The position numbers and the translations under genes are program-made. Below are positions 1 through 6,163 of a stretch of DNA of 6,163 nt, one piece after another. The DNA is from Candidatus Altimarinota bacterium. GTDB taxonomy: Bacteria > Patescibacteriota > Gracilibacteria > UBA4473. The stretch is taken from contig JAGYLK010000125.1 in NCBI GenBank assembly GCA_018401175.1, positions 1 to 6,163 of the forward strand, in the 5' to 3' direction. Each line of letters opens with the position of its first letter. The first letter of the stretch is position 1. A model generated the notes under the pieces. That model had not been told where the DNA came from and did no database searches. It was given only the letters and a program-made list of their open reading frames with translations.

Positions 1-1
1 A

Positions 2-1501
2 CTCGCGCACAGTTCGACCCTTCTTGATATTCGTGTTTTTTATGAAGACAAGCAGTCTTGTTTTTTTCGTCTCACCTCTCACCGATCGCTCAAGGCTTCC
101 GTTGATGCAGTGATGCAAGAATTCGGTGGACGAGAAATTGACCTTGCCGCAGATTTTGGAAAAGAATTTTCTGATTTACTGCCTCGTGAAATAACAAAAA
201 AGCTTTCTGAAAAATTACGCTCTCTCGAAAAACAAGAAGCAGAAATGCAATCTCGTCTTCGGCAATTGGGAAAGAATTATGATGATTTGCGAATTGCGCA
301 CGATTTTCATTCATGGAGAAAAGAAAAAAACGATGCACAACAAAATGTGCTACGCACATCATACCTCTTTGCTTTTGAGGGATGGATTACTTCAGAAAAA
401 TTTGAGGCTCTTGGACACTGGATTCAACAAGTATTTTTGGGTGATGTAACGGTAGAAAAAATCACTCCAAAAAAGGAAGAACAGATTCCTTCTTGTATAA
501 AAAATAAAGCGGGAATTTCTTCATTTGATTCAATGACAGAAATGTTTGGGGCACCAGGAAAAGACGATATTGATCCTACCCCAGCCATCGCGCCCTTTTT
601 TATTCTTTTCTTTGGAATCTGCCTTTCTGATACGGGATACGGGTTGCTTCTCACTCTTACTGCTTCTTTCTTTATGATTTTCGGAACTTTTTCCAAAGAG
701 GCTCGAAAATCAATTCTTATGCTCCTTTTGTGTGGTATTTCAGCTGTTTTGGGAGGAGTTCTTCTTGGAGGACATTTTGGAATGACCGTCGAAGAAGCAC
801 CTGCTTTTTTGACAACAATGAATACCGCTGGAGACTTGATGTTCCGAGGACAAATCCTTGATCCACTCTCAGGAAATGGAACGATGACATTCCTAGTGTT
901 TACCTTTGCTGTCGGATTTTTCCAGGTACTTGTCGGTCTTTTTATGCGAATTCTCAAGGGAATCGCCAACAAAGATTGGGGGCTTGCTCTATGCGATGGA
1001 TTTGGATGGTTTTACACACTTATCATACTCGCTCTTTGGGCAGGAGCTGAAAAAATAGAGCTTGATAAAACAGTTCTGCAATGGATGCTCCTCGGTGGAG
1101 TTGGCTTCCTCGTTCTCACATTAGGAAGAGAAAAAAAGAATATTTTTGCAAAACTCATCTTTGGTATTCTTGGTCTTTATGGAGCAATGGGATTCGTGTC
1201 CAATATATTGAGTTATTCTCGTCTCCTGGCTCTTGGACTCGCAACAGGAATTATTGGCGCAGCAATGAATATGACCGCTCGTGTTTTAGGAGACATGCTC
1301 CCAAGCATTCTTGGAATACTTGTTATGATTGCTTTTATGCTCTTCGGACATGCCATTAATTTTGGGTTGTCAGGACTCGGTGCATATGTACACTCTCTGC
1401 GTCTTCAATTTATTGAATTCTTTGGAATCTTTTATGCCGGTGGAGGTCGATTATTTCGTCCCTTCATGCGAGCAAAAAAATACTTATTATTTCGTTCCTA
1501 A
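2..1501 (+). CDS. ntpI: V/A-type ATPase subunit I (a), 5'-truncated by window edge
   Basis: Stator subunit of the membrane domain; it passes ions between the c ring and the two sides of the membrane. The frame is open from base 2 with no stop, so the N-terminus lies outside the window. The GTG at 110 is only an internal codon. About 499 codons are visible, against roughly 600-650 in the family. Counting residues from the codon at 110: a soluble coiled-coil part (about 21-80) leads to a FEGW motif (89-92) and the conserved DPTP (155-158). These precede about eight membrane helices, with SDTGYG at 173-178 in the first pair. The hallmark SYSRLLALGLA (368-378) holds the essential Arg371. The last helix holds HSLRLQFIEFF (428-438) with the second arginine, Arg431; these correspond to yeast Vph1 R735 and R799. 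The protein ends with the family-typical FYAGGGRLFRPF (441-452). It is followed 27 bases later by the c subunit gene. Identification is very secure. Confidence 0.97.
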   Translation, partial: LAHSSTLLDIRVFYEDKQSCFFRLTSHRSLKASVDAVMQEFGGREIDLAADFGKEFSDLLPREITKKLSEKLRSLEKQEAEMQSRLRQLGKNYDDLRIAHDFHSWRKEKNDAQQNVLRTSYLFAFEGWITSEKFEALGHWIQQVFLGDVTVEKITPKKEEQIPSCIKNKAGISSFDSMTEMFGAPGKDDIDPTPAIAPFFILFFGICLSDTGYGLLLTLTASFFMIFGTFSKEARKSILMLLLCGISAVLGGVLLGGHFGMTVEEAPAFLTTMNTAGDLMFRGQILDPLSGNGTMTFLVFTFAVGFFQVLVGLFMRILKGIANKDWGLALCDGFGWFYTLIILALWAGAEKIELDKTVLQWMLLGGVGFLVLTLGREKKNIFAKLIFGILGLYGAMGFVSNILSYSRLLALGLATGIIGAAMNMTARVLGDMLPSILGILVMIAFMLFGHAINFGLSGLGAYVHSLRLQFIEFFGIFYAGGGRLFRPFMRAKKYLLFRS

Positions 1502-1528
1502 TTTTCTTACTTTAACCCCCTGAAAAAC

Positions 1529-2044
1529 ATGGAAAATGTTACCACAACCGCAATCGAAACTGCCGCCGGTATCAACTGGGGATTGACATTGTCATTCCTG
1601 GGAGCCCTTGTCGCAGTTGTACTCGGTGGTCTCGGATCATCGCTCGGTATTCGTACCGCAGGTCAAAAAGCCGCTGGCGTTTTGGCTGAAAAACCAAATC
1701 TTTTTGGATCACTCGTTGTCTTGACAGCGCTTCCTGGTTCACAAGGTATTTACGGACTGCTTATTGCTATTATGATTCTTTCTGGAATCGGCGCGATGGG
1801 GGGAGAACTCATTGAGCTTACCATTCAAAACGGTATGAACTTCCTTATTGCTGGAACGATTATAGGAATTCTTGGTCTTGCTTCTGCTGCATTGCAAGGA
1901 AAAGTAGTTGCTTCTGCAATTGGAGCACTGGCTCGTGATGAGTCCGTAGCTGGTGGAGCAATCATCCTTTCTGTGTTGATTGAAACATACGCTATCTTTG
2001 GATTGTTGATCTCAATCTTTATTACTTTGGCTGCTTTGGCTTAA
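1529..2044 (+). CDS. ntpK: V-type ATPase subunit K (c), double-hairpin ring proteolipid
   Basis: Subunit of the rotating membrane ring; each copy carries one ion past subunit I. At 171 residues it is the duplicated, four-helix form: helices at about 18-40, 60-88, 104-130 and 143-170, with the two halves recognisably alike. The second helix has LPGSQGIYG (68-76) and the fourth has IETYAIFG (151-158), whose Glu152 is the ion-binding carboxylate. The equivalent place in the first hairpin is Gln72, so one ion per subunit is expected. Leu68, Ser71, Gln72, Tyr75, Gln123 and Glu152 correspond to the Na+ ligand set of E. hirae NtpK (L61, T64, Q65, Y68, Q110, E139), with only Thr to Ser changed. The ATG at 1529 is preferred because it gives the usual short N-terminus; there is no Shine-Dalgarno sequence before it. 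The loop between helices 2 and 3 appears about six residues longer than in E. hirae. Confidence 0.97.
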   Translation: MENVTTTAIETAAGINWGLTLSFLGALVAVVLGGLGSSLGIRTAGQKAAGVLAEKPNLFGSLVVLTALPGSQGIYGLLIAIMILSGIGAMGGELIELTIQNGMNFLIAGTIIGILGLASAALQGKVVASAIGALARDESVAGGAIILSVLIETYAIFGLLISIFITLAALA

Positions 2045-2054
2045 GTATTTCTCT

Positions 2055-2074
2055 GGGACGATGTACATCATTCC
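2055..2074 (+). other. Imperfect inverted repeat between c and E genes
   Basis: The 50-base gap between the c and E genes contains the perfect 10-base palindrome GATGTACATC (2060-2069). It extends outward, with one C-A mismatch and one G-T pair, to arms GGGA and TTCC. In RNA this could form a short hairpin with a four-base GTAC loop. No clean U-tract follows, so it is not a convincing terminator. A role in stabilising or processing the c-subunit mRNA, which is needed in many copies per enzyme, is only an inference, and chance occurrence is possible. Confidence 0.35.
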
Positions 2075-2094
2075 ACTTTTAAAAACCTGAAACC

Positions 2095-2649
2095 ATGGCC
2101 TTGCAAGACATTTTGCAGAAAATCCTCGAAGAAGCTGCTCGTGAAGTAAAAACACTTGATGACGCTCTCGTTGAGGAGAAAAAACAATTACACATTGAAG
2201 CTGAAAAAGAAGCGGCGTTAGCTCTTGAATCTCTTGCTCAAAAAAAAGCAGACGCACTTGCCTCAGTTGAAAAAAAGACAAATGCTATCGCTCGTCGCGA
2301 CGTAAAGACGGTTATCCAACAAGCTCGTCGAAGTGTGATTTCAAGTGCAATGGAACAATTCCACGATCATCTCGTGGCACTTCCGGATGCACAGTATCAA
2401 CAAGTGCTTGAGAAATTGCTTGATCCTCTCTCTGGAGAAGGAACTCTCTTTGTACCCAAAAAACGAATCGACAGTACCAAAAAAATGGCACCAAAAGGAT
2501 TCTCTGTCGAGGCATCTGAAAACATTGCTGGAGGATTTGTGGCAAAATTGCCAAAGGCCGAAGTAGACTGTTCCTTTCACAGCCTCGTCTTCTCTGAATT
2601 CCGAAATGAAATCGAATCATTCTTTGCTCAAAAATTGAACCTTATCTGA
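2095..2649 (+). CDS. ntpE: V/A-type ATPase subunit E, peripheral stalk
   Basis: Peripheral-stalk subunit that, with a G-type coiled-coil partner, holds the catalytic head still against subunit I. The protein has 184 residues, slightly short of the usual size of about 190-200. Residues 1-85 are a charged, Ala/Glu/Lys-rich helix typical of the N-terminal coiled coil. The C-terminal globular part holds LPDAQYQQVLEKLL (96-109), matching the family pattern of a conserved Tyr and a hydrophobic helix. It also holds AGGFVAKLPKAEVDCSF (145-161), matching the conserved GG-strand-turn and SF element before the last helix. The start at 2095 is the first ATG after the gap and gives a standard N-terminus. 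The gene ends in TGA, and the C gene starts one base later, which suggests translational coupling. Its G-type partner is not in the window; in related operons it lies upstream of subunit I. Confidence 0.92.
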   Translation: MALQDILQKILEEAAREVKTLDDALVEEKKQLHIEAEKEAALALESLAQKKADALASVEKKTNAIARRDVKTVIQQARRSVISSAMEQFHDHLVALPDAQYQQVLEKLLDPLSGEGTLFVPKKRIDSTKKMAPKGFSVEASENIAGGFVAKLPKAEVDCSFHSLVFSEFRNEIESFFAQKLNLI

Positions 2650-2650
2650 A

Positions 2651-3661
2651 ATGACAAAAGAATTTCTCTTCCTCTGCGGTAGAATTAGAGCGCTAGAAGC
2701 CAAATTGCTTTCTCACGCACAAATTGACCGAATGATTGGTGCCAAAACACCAGAGGATGCTTTTCGCGTACTCACCGAACTGCAGTATGCGGAGGAATTT
2801 GATGAAGCAACACGACCAAAAGACTTTTTTAAGATTATTCGCAAAGGACTACTCGAAACCAAAACTATGATTACGAGTGGAACAGAGAATGATCCTGCTT
2901 TTGAATTTGTATGGAAGGAATATGACTTGAGCAACCTCAAACGAGCATTAAAACTCAAGCTTCTGGATGGCGCAAATGAATTCGGAACGTTTTCTGAAAG
3001 CGATGGATTTGCCTTCCTTGGGTCTCTAAATGCACAGGAAATAGAAGCTGCCATTTTTCATGGAGAAACCAAAGCGTTGCCTCGTGAATATCGGGCCGCT
3101 TTGATCGAAGCAGAAGCGCACTTTGCGGAAACAAAGTCCTTTCGTGATATAGAGTTCATTCTTGACCGAGCACATTTTGATTTTTTGAAACGTGTTGCCG
3201 GAAGTCATCGAATGCCTATCCTCAAGGAACTTTTGGAGCTCCGCGCCGATGGAACCAATCTTCGAAGCGCGGCACGTTGTATTTTTATCTGGAAGGAATC
3301 ACTTCCTGAAGGAGCCCTTTTGCCACACGGAATACTCGACACAGAAATGCTCATGGCAATTGAATCTCTCGATGATTTAAAAAAGGCATTCAAGGCGCAT
3401 CCTTTCTTTGAGCGTTTTGAGAAACTCTTTACCAAGGATATTGATCCCACAGAACTCCTCATTCAATTAGAACGACAGATAAATAATGCCACGATCGAAT
3501 GGCTTTCTGAAAGAGAATCTGGTGACATCGGATCTATTATTGTGCCGATGACATATCTCCAAAAACGAATTCGAAATGCATCACGCCTTCGATTTGTTAT
3601 GGCTGCAAAATTCTACAATATCGAGCCAGAAAAAATCTATGAAACACTGAAACACTTCTAA
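2651..3661 (+). CDS. ntpC: V/A-type ATPase subunit C (d), ring-to-shaft adaptor
   Basis: Member of the AC39/C family (subunit d in eukaryotes): a soluble, funnel-shaped, all-helical protein that sits on the c ring and couples it to the central stalk. Its 336 residues match the usual 320-350. The N-terminal RIRALEAKLL (11-20) is the family opening motif. YDLSNLKRALK (91-101) matches the conserved YD-x-x-NLK element, and LRADGTNLRSAAR (197-209) is the matching second copy of that theme. The C-terminal stretch 298-336 ends with IEPEKIYETL, like the family's closing helix. The family is built of three similar helical repeats, and these motifs fall where expected. The start is one base after the E stop, and its stop is two bases before the F start, so all three are probably translated in a coupled manner. 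No Shine-Dalgarno sequence is seen. Confidence 0.93.
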   Translation: MTKEFLFLCGRIRALEAKLLSHAQIDRMIGAKTPEDAFRVLTELQYAEEFDEATRPKDFFKIIRKGLLETKTMITSGTENDPAFEFVWKEYDLSNLKRALKLKLLDGANEFGTFSESDGFAFLGSLNAQEIEAAIFHGETKALPREYRAALIEAEAHFAETKSFRDIEFILDRAHFDFLKRVAGSHRMPILKELLELRADGTNLRSAARCIFIWKESLPEGALLPHGILDTEMLMAIESLDDLKKAFKAHPFFERFEKLFTKDIDPTELLIQLERQINNATIEWLSERESGDIGSIIVPMTYLQKRIRNASRLRFVMAAKFYNIEPEKIYETLKHF

Positions 3662-3663
3662 CC

Positions 3664-4020
3664 ATGGAAAATCAATTACAATTGGCCGTCGTTGGAATGG
3701 AAAGCTCGATTCTTCTATATCGCGTGATTGGAGCGACTACATTTGCGGTTTCTGATAATAATGAAGCACGAGATATGGTTGAGCAATTGGCGGCTGAGCA
3801 TTCCAATAATGAAGCGCAAACGCCAACATATGCTGTAATTTTTGTAGAAGAAGAGTTTTACAAAAATTTGCCCGCAGACCTTCTCACCAAGTTCGCAAAA
3901 AAACCCCTTCCCGCAGTGATTCCTACCCCTTCTCCGAATGCTGGTGGAAAAAGTTTTTCTGTGAAACGCCTTTCTTCTATTGTGGAACGCGCAATTGGAA
4001 GTGACATCTTTAATAGTTAA
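3664..4020 (+). CDS. ntpG: V/A-type ATPase subunit F, central stalk
   Basis: Small central-stalk subunit that binds the rotor axle D and modulates ATPase activity. It is called NtpG in E. hirae and AtpF in many annotations. The protein has 118 residues, a little longer than the usual 100-105. The N-terminal strand-turn LAVVGMESSILLYRVIG (7-23) matches the family pattern VxGD-x-x-S-x-x-x-(F/Y)RxxG, except that Met12 stands where Asp is common. The middle (57-63) is a hydrophobic strand like the receiver-like fold of F subunits. The end matches strongly: KPLPAVIPTPSPNAGG (80-95), then VKRLSSIVERAIGSDI (100-115). The order C-F-A around it is the normal order for this family, which supports the call. 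Its structural partner D is missing from the window. Confidence 0.92.
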   Translation: MENQLQLAVVGMESSILLYRVIGATTFAVSDNNEARDMVEQLAAEHSNNEAQTPTYAVIFVEEEFYKNLPADLLTKFAKKPLPAVIPTPSPNAGGKSFSVKRLSSIVERAIGSDIFNS

Positions 4021-4046
4021 TTAAATCTCCCTTTTCCCTTCGAATC

Positions 4047-5807
4047 ATGAGTGAAAAAAATCCCATTATCGTAAAAGTCTCCGGTCCACTCGTAGTAGCT
4101 GACAATATGCATTCTGCAAAGATGTACGAAGTTGTCCGAGTCGGAGACGAAGGCCTCGTTGGTGAGGTTATCCGTCTTGAAGATGGAAAAGCATCTATTC
4201 AGGTGTATGAAGAAACCGCTGGTGTTGGACCAGGTGAACCCGTAAAGTGTACTGGAAAGACTCTTTCCGTTGAGCTTGGACCGGGATTGCTTCAGTCAAT
4301 TTACGACGGAGTACAACGTCCGTTAAAAGTCTTGGAAGAAAAATCCGGACATTTCTTGGCTCGTGGTATCGACGCCGATGGACTGGATCACAATAAAAAA
4401 TGGGACTTCGTTCCCACTGTTTCAAAAGGAGACACTGTGGGAGAAGGAGATGTTTTGGGAACCGTTCAAGAAACATCACTTATTTTGCACAAAATCATGG
4501 TTCCTTTTGGAATCAAAAATGCAACTGTTGAAAAAATAGAATCTGGTCACCACACGGTTATAGAGACTATTGCCACATTAAAAACCGAAAAGGGAGAAAC
4601 GATAAATGTAGAAATGCGTCAGTATTGGCCTATTCGTATTGCACGAAAAATTACCAAAAAACGACTTCCCGACACATTGTTGAAAACAGGAGGACGTTCT
4701 ATCGATATGTTTTTCCCGCTCGTACATGGAGGAGCAGGATGTATTCCTGGACCATTCGGATCAGGGAAAACCGTTACCCAACAAACTTTGGCGAAATACT
4801 GTGACGCCCAGGTTATTGTGTATATCGGATGTGGAGAGCGTGGAAACGAGATGACCGAAGTATTAAATGAGTTCCCAGAGCTCATCGATCCAAACTCAGG
4901 AGAACCGCTTATGCGACGTACGGTGATGATTGCCAACACTTCAAATATGCCGGTTGCCGCTCGTGAAGCTTCTGTTTACACGGGAATCACCATTGCTGAG
5001 TATTATCGTGATATGGGATACAATGTCGCGCTTATGGCAGACTCAACTTCTCGTTGGGCAGAGGCAATGCGTGAGATTTCAGGACGACTTGAAGAGATGC
5101 CGGGGGAGGAAGGATATCCTGCCTACTTGGGATCAAAAACAGCTGAATTCTATGAGCGAGCAGGATCGGTAGACTGTCTTGGATCAGATGACCGACAAGG
5201 GGCTTTGACCGTTATCGGAGCAGTATCTCCTCCAGGAGGAGACCTCTCTGAGCCCGTATCACAAAACACATTGCGAGTTACCAAAACATATTGGGGACTT
5301 GATGCACAGTTGGCGTATCAACGTCACTTCCCAGCGATTAACTGGTTGAAATCATACTCATTGTACGTACCAAATTTGGATAAATATATGAGAGACAACG
5401 TGGCTCCGGATTACTGGGACGTTCGATCTGACGCAATGGGAATTTTGCAAGAAGAAAATAAGTTGGAAGAAATTGTGCGATTGGTTGGACCAGAGGCGCT
5501 TTCTTTCCGAGAAAAACTCGTTCTTCTCACTGCAAAATCTATTCGTGAGGACTTCCTCTATCAAGATTCATTTAGCGCTGAAGACGCCTACACGATGCCA
5601 CAGAAACAGTATCAAATGTTGAAAACCATTATCTCTTTGTATAAAGAAGGAATGGTACTGGCAGATCGAGAAGACTTTGATTTCAAGAAGATTGAAGAAC
5701 ATCCGTTGATCCATAAGATCGCACAGGTGAAAACATTCTCAAACGACGAAACCAAACAATACGAAGATCTACGAGCAGAAATTGTTCAGGTTATCGCGGC
5801 ACTCTAG
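4047..5807 (+). CDS. ntpA: V/A-type ATPase catalytic subunit A
   Basis: Catalytic subunit that hydrolyses or makes ATP in the A3B3 head; the full length of 586 residues fits the family. Residues 1-75 form the N-terminal barrel. The A-specific insertion (about 115-190) includes VSKGDTVGEGDVLG (125-138) and HKIMVPFG (148-155), which distinguishes it from subunit B. The P-loop is GPFGSGKT (235-242) with Lys241. GERGNE (263-268) contains catalytic Glu264 and Arg265. The Walker B strand ends NVALMADSTSRWAEA (326-340) with Asp332. PGGDLSEPVSQNTLR (396-410) and RHFPAINWLKSYSLY (426-440) are conserved A-subunit signatures. The C-terminal helical domain contains the QKQYQML segment (519-525). All catalytic residues appear intact. 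The start at 4047 matches the family's beginning; the 26 bases before it are pyrimidine-rich, without a Shine-Dalgarno sequence. The B gene that normally follows is absent; a terminator comes instead. Confidence 0.98.
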   Translation: MSEKNPIIVKVSGPLVVADNMHSAKMYEVVRVGDEGLVGEVIRLEDGKASIQVYEETAGVGPGEPVKCTGKTLSVELGPGLLQSIYDGVQRPLKVLEEKSGHFLARGIDADGLDHNKKWDFVPTVSKGDTVGEGDVLGTVQETSLILHKIMVPFGIKNATVEKIESGHHTVIETIATLKTEKGETINVEMRQYWPIRIARKITKKRLPDTLLKTGGRSIDMFFPLVHGGAGCIPGPFGSGKTVTQQTLAKYCDAQVIVYIGCGERGNEMTEVLNEFPELIDPNSGEPLMRRTVMIANTSNMPVAAREASVYTGITIAEYYRDMGYNVALMADSTSRWAEAMREISGRLEEMPGEEGYPAYLGSKTAEFYERAGSVDCLGSDDRQGALTVIGAVSPPGGDLSEPVSQNTLRVTKTYWGLDAQLAYQRHFPAINWLKSYSLYVPNLDKYMRDNVAPDYWDVRSDAMGILQEENKLEEIVRLVGPEALSFREKLVLLTAKSIREDFLYQDSFSAEDAYTMPQKQYQMLKTIISLYKEGMVLADREDFDFKKIEEHPLIHKIAQVKTFSNDETKQYEDLRAEIVQVIAAL

Positions 5808-5831
5808 TTGAGTGGTTCTCTTTGGAATTAA

Positions 5832-5859
5832 AAAAGACCCCGCCAAAGCGGGGTTTTTT
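5832..5859. terminator. Bidirectional intrinsic terminator
   Basis: A perfect six-pair GC stem, CCCCGC (5838-5843) with GCGGGG (5848-5853), closes a CAAA loop. It is flanked by A-rich bases (5831-5835) on the left and six T (5854-5859) on the right. The A and T runs pair to lengthen the stem and give a U-tract on either transcript. It lies 30 bases after the stop of the A gene and 6 bases beyond the stop of the minus-strand gene. It therefore probably ends both convergent transcripts. Confidence 0.93.
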
Positions 5860-5865
5860 GTTTGA

Positions 5866-6135
5866 CTAAGAAAAACGTCTCACGTCGGGACCAGATAATG
5901 GAATGGGGAGATCAAGGTCCAAAAGATCTATTCGCTGGCGCAACAAACGAGAAGCCTCTGATTGAATAAAACATCGTTCTTCTGGAAAGTTGGAAGAAAC
6001 TTGGGAGGCAAAATAATTCACTTCCTGTGGCCTATTTTGCCGCAATAAATCTGCCACTTTTCGCTTAAAAAGAAGCATATCAAAAGAATTTCCCATTTCG
6101 GGAATGTCTCGAATTTGGTTTTCTGCTGGTTTCAT
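5866..6135 (-). CDS. Small hypothetical protein, convergent to the ATPase operon
   Basis: I do not recognise this 89-residue product. It looks soluble: no signal peptide, no membrane helix, many charged residues (Arg, Glu, Asp) and one Cys (55). Two amphipathic helical segments are likely, at about 18-33 and 57-73; both contain an LLRQ element (30-33 and 64-67). A Pro-rich tail follows, LPIPLSGPD (76-84). It is not antisense to any gene in the window, and it ends in TAG six bases from the bidirectional terminator, which supports its being a real transcribed gene. The ATG at 6135 is the most upstream ATG visible. The same frame stays open to the window edge, so a longer form cannot be excluded; Met14 and Met20 are alternative starts. 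The 28 bases upstream are very AT-rich with no Shine-Dalgarno sequence. It is not a B, D or G subunit by any motif I can see. Confidence 0.6.
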   Translation of the reverse strand: MKPAENQIRDIPEMGNSFDMLLFKRKVADLLRQNRPQEVNYFASQVSSNFPEERCFIQSEASRLLRQRIDLLDLDLPIPLSGPDVRRFS

Positions 6136-6163
6136 TTTGTAAAAAATTAGAAATAAATAAATG

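Noticed and set aside
110..112. GTG at 110 as the start of the subunit I gene
   Set aside because: The frame is open without a stop from base 2, and the protein from 110 lacks the expected N-terminal part; the upstream codons are therefore coding and the gene is cut by the window edge.
424..972. 182-codon open frame on the minus strand
   Set aside because: It lies wholly antisense to the well-conserved subunit I gene, its translation is basic and proline/serine-rich with no family resemblance, and it is a codon-bias shadow.
2055..2085. The hairpin after the c gene as an intrinsic terminator
   Set aside because: The stem is short and mismatched and the following bases are not a clean U-tract; the downstream genes belong to the same complex and need the same transcript.
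2647..2680. UGA recoded as glycine (read-through of the E gene stop)
   Set aside because: Read-through would add only about 11 residues before TAG and remove the normal family C-terminus. No other gene contains an in-frame UGA despite very many glycines, so UGA is a stop here.
4195..5172. Open frames of 80-106 codons on both strands inside the A gene
   Set aside because: All overlap a fully conserved catalytic subunit in other frames and show no recognisable motifs.
4047..5807. Assigning this gene as subunit B or as an F-type beta subunit
   Set aside because: It has the A-specific insertion and an intact GPFGSGKT P-loop with catalytic Glu, plus the A-only PGGDLSEP signature; subunit B lacks the P-loop lysine and F-type beta lacks the insertion.

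Overview
The window is almost entirely one operon on the plus strand. It encodes a rotary V/A-type (vacuolar/archaeal-type) ATPase in the order I(a)-K(c)-E-C(d)-F-A. Subunit I is cut by the left edge. The other five genes are complete and closely packed, with gaps of 27, 50, 1, 2 and 26 bases. The operon closes in a strong bidirectional terminator about 30 bases after the A gene. A single small unrecognised gene then runs convergently on the minus strand to near the right edge.

The genes form one machine. K forms the membrane ion-carrying ring and I is the stator channel with two essential arginines. E is a peripheral-stalk subunit. C is the funnel between ring and central shaft, F is part of the central stalk, and A is the catalytic nucleotide-binding subunit. 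The order resembles the Enterococcus hirae ntp and Thermus ATPase operons, where a coiled-coil G-type stalk subunit precedes I and where B and D follow A. Here B and D do not follow A, which is the most notable feature of the window. The c subunit carries a complete set of residues corresponding to the Na+ site of E. hirae NtpK, so a sodium-driven or sodium-pumping enzyme is predicted.

The host is bacterial by inference: operon structure, an intrinsic terminator and a bacterial-style double-hairpin c subunit. The DNA is moderately AT-rich, with many GGA, CGA and CGT codons. None of the gene starts has a recognisable Shine-Dalgarno sequence. An uncultivated lineage, such as one of the Candidate Phyla Radiation groups, is plausible but not demonstrated. 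UGA behaves as a stop (it ends the E gene and is absent from the other reading frames), so a UGA-glycine code as in Gracilibacteria is unlikely. I found no RNA genes, CRISPR arrays, mobile elements or long repeats.
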